Source: Bradyrhizobium sp. LHD-71 | GTDB lineage: Bacteria; Pseudomonadota; Alphaproteobacteria; Rhizobiales; Xanthobacteraceae | DNA length: 64,000 bases | NCBI RefSeq assembly: GCF_031157255.1 | Contig: NZ_JAVIFX010000015.1 | Coordinates: forward strand, 62,001 to 126,000 | Direction of reading: 5' to 3' | In this document: positions 62,482 through 64,000 of the stretch, one piece after another | Layout of the letters: each line of letters begins with the position of its first letter | How positions within the stretch are numbered: the first letter of the stretch is position 1 | Made by a program: the position numbers and the translations under genes | Notes under the pieces: model-generated | The model's input: only the letters and a program-made list of their open reading frames with translations | Database searches by the model: none | What the model was told of the DNA's origin: nothing

Positions 62482-62570
62482 CGTCGCTGCGAGCCATAGC
62501 CTTCGAAGAACCGCGCCGGTTCACTCGCCCATAGCCGTCCGAAGAACGGCGTCGCTTCGCTCGCAATGAC
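62482..62570. repeat. dispersed palindromic repeat copy, two units
   Basis: Begins gtcgctgcgagccatagcc, has one imperfect and one good unit (agccgtccgaagaacggcgt, cgcttcgctcgc) and ends caatgac. It lies 6 bp downstream of the rlmN stop. Confidence 0.85.
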
Positions 62571-62576
62571 GCATTC

Positions 62577-63809
62577 CTAGTCGGTCATGGCCATCGCGCG
62601 CAGCGCCTGGCGTTCGCGCGCGGAAAGCTTTTCAGTTTCCGACTTGAGCTGACCGCAGGCGGCAAGGATATCGCGCCCACGCGGGGTGCGCACCGGCGAG
62701 GAATAGCCCGCGTTGAAGATATATTCGGAGAACTTCTCGATCTGGTCCCAATCCGAGCACTGATATGACGAACCCGGCCACGGATTGAACGGAATGAGAT
62801 TGATCTTGGCCGGAATGCCCTTCAGTAGTTTCACCAGCCACTTGGCGTCATCGAGCGAATCGTTGACGCCCTTGAGCATCACATACTCGAAGGTGATGCG
62901 CCGGGCGTTCGACAGACCGGGATAGTTGCGGCACGCTTCCAGCAATTCGGCAATCGGATATTTGCGGTTGAGCGGAACCAGCTCGTTGCGCAAGTCGTCA
63001 CGCACCGCGTGCAGCGAAATTGCCAGCATCGAGCCGATCTCTTCGCCGGCGCGCACGATGTTCGGCACCACGCCCGAGGTCGAGAGGGTGATGCGTCGCC
63101 GAGAAATGGCGATGCCTTCGTTGTCGGAGACGATCGCCAGTGCGTCGCGAACGGCGTCGAAGTTGTACAGCGGTTCGCCCATTCCCATCATGACGATGTT
63201 GGTGACCAGGCGGTTGCCGTTTGGCGTCTCGCGATCGATCCAGTCACCCAGGCGGTCGCGCGCGATCATCACCTGGCCCGCGATCTCGCCCGCGGTGAGA
63301 TTGCGCACCAGACGCTGCGTGCCCGTGTGGCAGAATGAGCAGTTCAGCGTGCAGCCGACCTGCGAGGAAACGCAGAGTGTGCCGCGATCGGTCTCCGGGA
63401 TATAGACGCATTCTACCTCGTGCGGCCGCTCGGCCGCGTGACCGCTCGGCAGCCGCAGCAACCATTTGCGGGTGCCATCCTCGGAAATCTGTTCGGCGAC
63501 GACCTCCGGGCGATCGATGGTGAAATGCTTCTCCAGTTCCACGCGCAGCGCCTTGGAGACGTTCGTCATCTCGCCGAAGGTCCGCACGCCGCGCACGTAG
63601 ATCCAGTGCCAGAGCTGCTGCACGCGCATCTTGCGCTGGTTCTCCGGCACGCCGGCCTGGCCGATGCAGTCGGCGAGTTCGGCGCGCGAAAGGCCGACCA
63701 GCGACGGTTTCGCCGGCGGCACATAGGTTTCCAGCGGCGTTTTCTCGACGAGAACGCCGCGCGCTTGCACACCAGTGGTAGGTTGCGGCTGTACCGCCAT
63801 CTCTGTCAT
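62577..63809 (-). CDS. rlmN: dual-specificity rRNA/tRNA m2A methyltransferase RlmN
   Basis: 410 residues. Radical-SAM cluster in [15 protein letters not shown]; accessory segment [14 protein letters not shown]; methylation Cys in the late [11 protein letters not shown]. Methylates A2503 of 23S rRNA and A37 of some tRNAs. ATG 63809 ([11 protein letters not shown]) is chosen; an upstream frame to 63884 adds an unconserved stretch. Adjacent to the main dispersed repeat at its 3' end. Confidence 0.93.
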   Translation of the reverse strand: MTEMAVQPQPTTGVQARGVLVEKTPLETYVPPAKPSLVGLSRAELADCIGQAGVPENQRKMRVQQLWHWIYVRGVRTFGEMTNVSKALRVELEKHFTIDRPEVVAEQISEDGTRKWLLRLPSGHAAERPHEVECVYIPETDRGTLCVSSQVGCTLNCSFCHTGTQRLVRNLTAGEIAGQVMIARDRLGDWIDRETPNGNRLVTNIVMMGMGEPLYNFDAVRDALAIVSDNEGIAISRRRITLSTSGVVPNIVRAGEEIGSMLAISLHAVRDDLRNELVPLNRKYPIAELLEACRNYPGLSNARRITFEYVMLKGVNDSLDDAKWLVKLLKGIPAKINLIPFNPWPGSSYQCSDWDQIEKFSEYIFNAGYSSPVRTPRGRDILAACGQLKSETEKLSARERQALRAMAMTD

Positions 63810-63949
63810 CGAAGGTTCCGCGCGGCCGGTCCGGACCGCGAATTCGCAGATATCAATTGAGGCGTCACTGAATACGCCAGACATGGCGCTTTACCGCGCC
63901 AGAATCAATAACTTCGGCCCAAGGGCACCCGACAAGGCACCCGGCCTGT

Positions 63950-64000
63950 CTAGCGCTTGCAGTCCTGGGCGAGGCGATCCAGGGCCTGCGACAGCCCCTT
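63950..64000 (-). CDS. 3' end of a gene continuing beyond the window
   Basis: The last 16 codons of a minus-strand frame, KGLSQALDRLAQDCKR, ending in TAG at 63952-63950. The spacing to rlmN and the helical C-terminus are consistent with an exported protein gene (IalB-type proteins often lie here in this lineage), but nothing in these residues proves a family. Confidence 0.4.
   Translation of the reverse strand, partial: KGLSQALDRLAQDCKR

Overview
The window is GC-rich chromosomal DNA from an alphaproteobacterium of the Bradyrhizobium/Rhodopseudomonas lineage (Hyphomicrobiales). The evidence is gene order and intergenic DNA: ffh-rpsP-rimM-trmD-rplS followed by leuC, the sdhCDAB operon, the leuB, leuD, asd and argG genes, a second-type ClpS, and dispersed palindromic repeats of the kind common in that group. 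No rRNA or tRNA gene, CRISPR array, prophage or transposase was seen.

Layout. 1-3.3 kb: the 5' part of dapF, two exported proteins of unknown role and a Tat-exported metallo-beta-lactamase-fold protein. 3.4-9.7 kb: the translation operon ffh-rpsP-rimM-trmD-rplS, an isochorismatase-like hydrolase and leuC. 9.9-10.5 kb: a methyltransferase gene broken by two frameshifts. 10.7-16.9 kb: a haem/iron uptake block (HutX/HmuS-like protein, ChaN-like protein, TonB-dependent receptor, SbmA/BacA-type ABC exporter). 16.9-22.8 kb: a heavy-metal efflux block (His-rich exported protein, fused CzcB/CusB-type adaptor, CzcA/CusA-type pump, small periplasmic protein). 22.9-37.7 kb: a mosaic of single genes and regulators (YcaQ-type glycosylase, DUF1993, H1-like protein, LysR, DUF924, ClpS, Crp/Fnr, D-threonine-aldolase-like enzyme, MFS, OmpA, MAPEG, VOC, WYL regulator, RraA-like), with most of the palindromic elements and a candidate small RNA. 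38-42.5 kb: sdhBADC on the minus strand and a TSUP exporter. 42.5-49.7 kb: malonyl-CoA synthetase, fasciclin-domain protein, a cytochrome b / molybdoenzyme / SodC set, an MFS transporter and leuB. 49.8-64 kb: four small exported proteins, a zincin-like metallopeptidase, leuD, a CoA-ester lyase, carbonic anhydrase, asd, a TetR unit, argG, a GT39-type glycosyltransferase with a PAP2 phosphatase, a DsbA-like isomerase and rlmN.

Most genes are core metabolism: leucine (leuC, leuB, leuD), lysine/threonine/methionine (dapF, asd), arginine (argG), the TCA cycle/respiratory chain (sdh) and ribosome assembly and modification (rpsP, rimM, trmD, rplS, rlmN). The accessory content is iron and metal handling and envelope proteins.

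The most unusual signals are in non-coding DNA. At 24.93-25.13 kb a promoter-like sequence, a 17-nt perfect complement of the 16S rRNA 3' end, a 13-codon reading frame and a strong terminator form a compact transcription unit. A family of composite palindromic elements (A, B and C types) recurs at 25.1, 27.8, 35.4, 36.9 and 45.0 kb, and its B type always lies just upstream of a start codon. At 36.56 kb two mutually exclusive hairpins overlap a start codon, beside several WYL-operator-like direct repeats.
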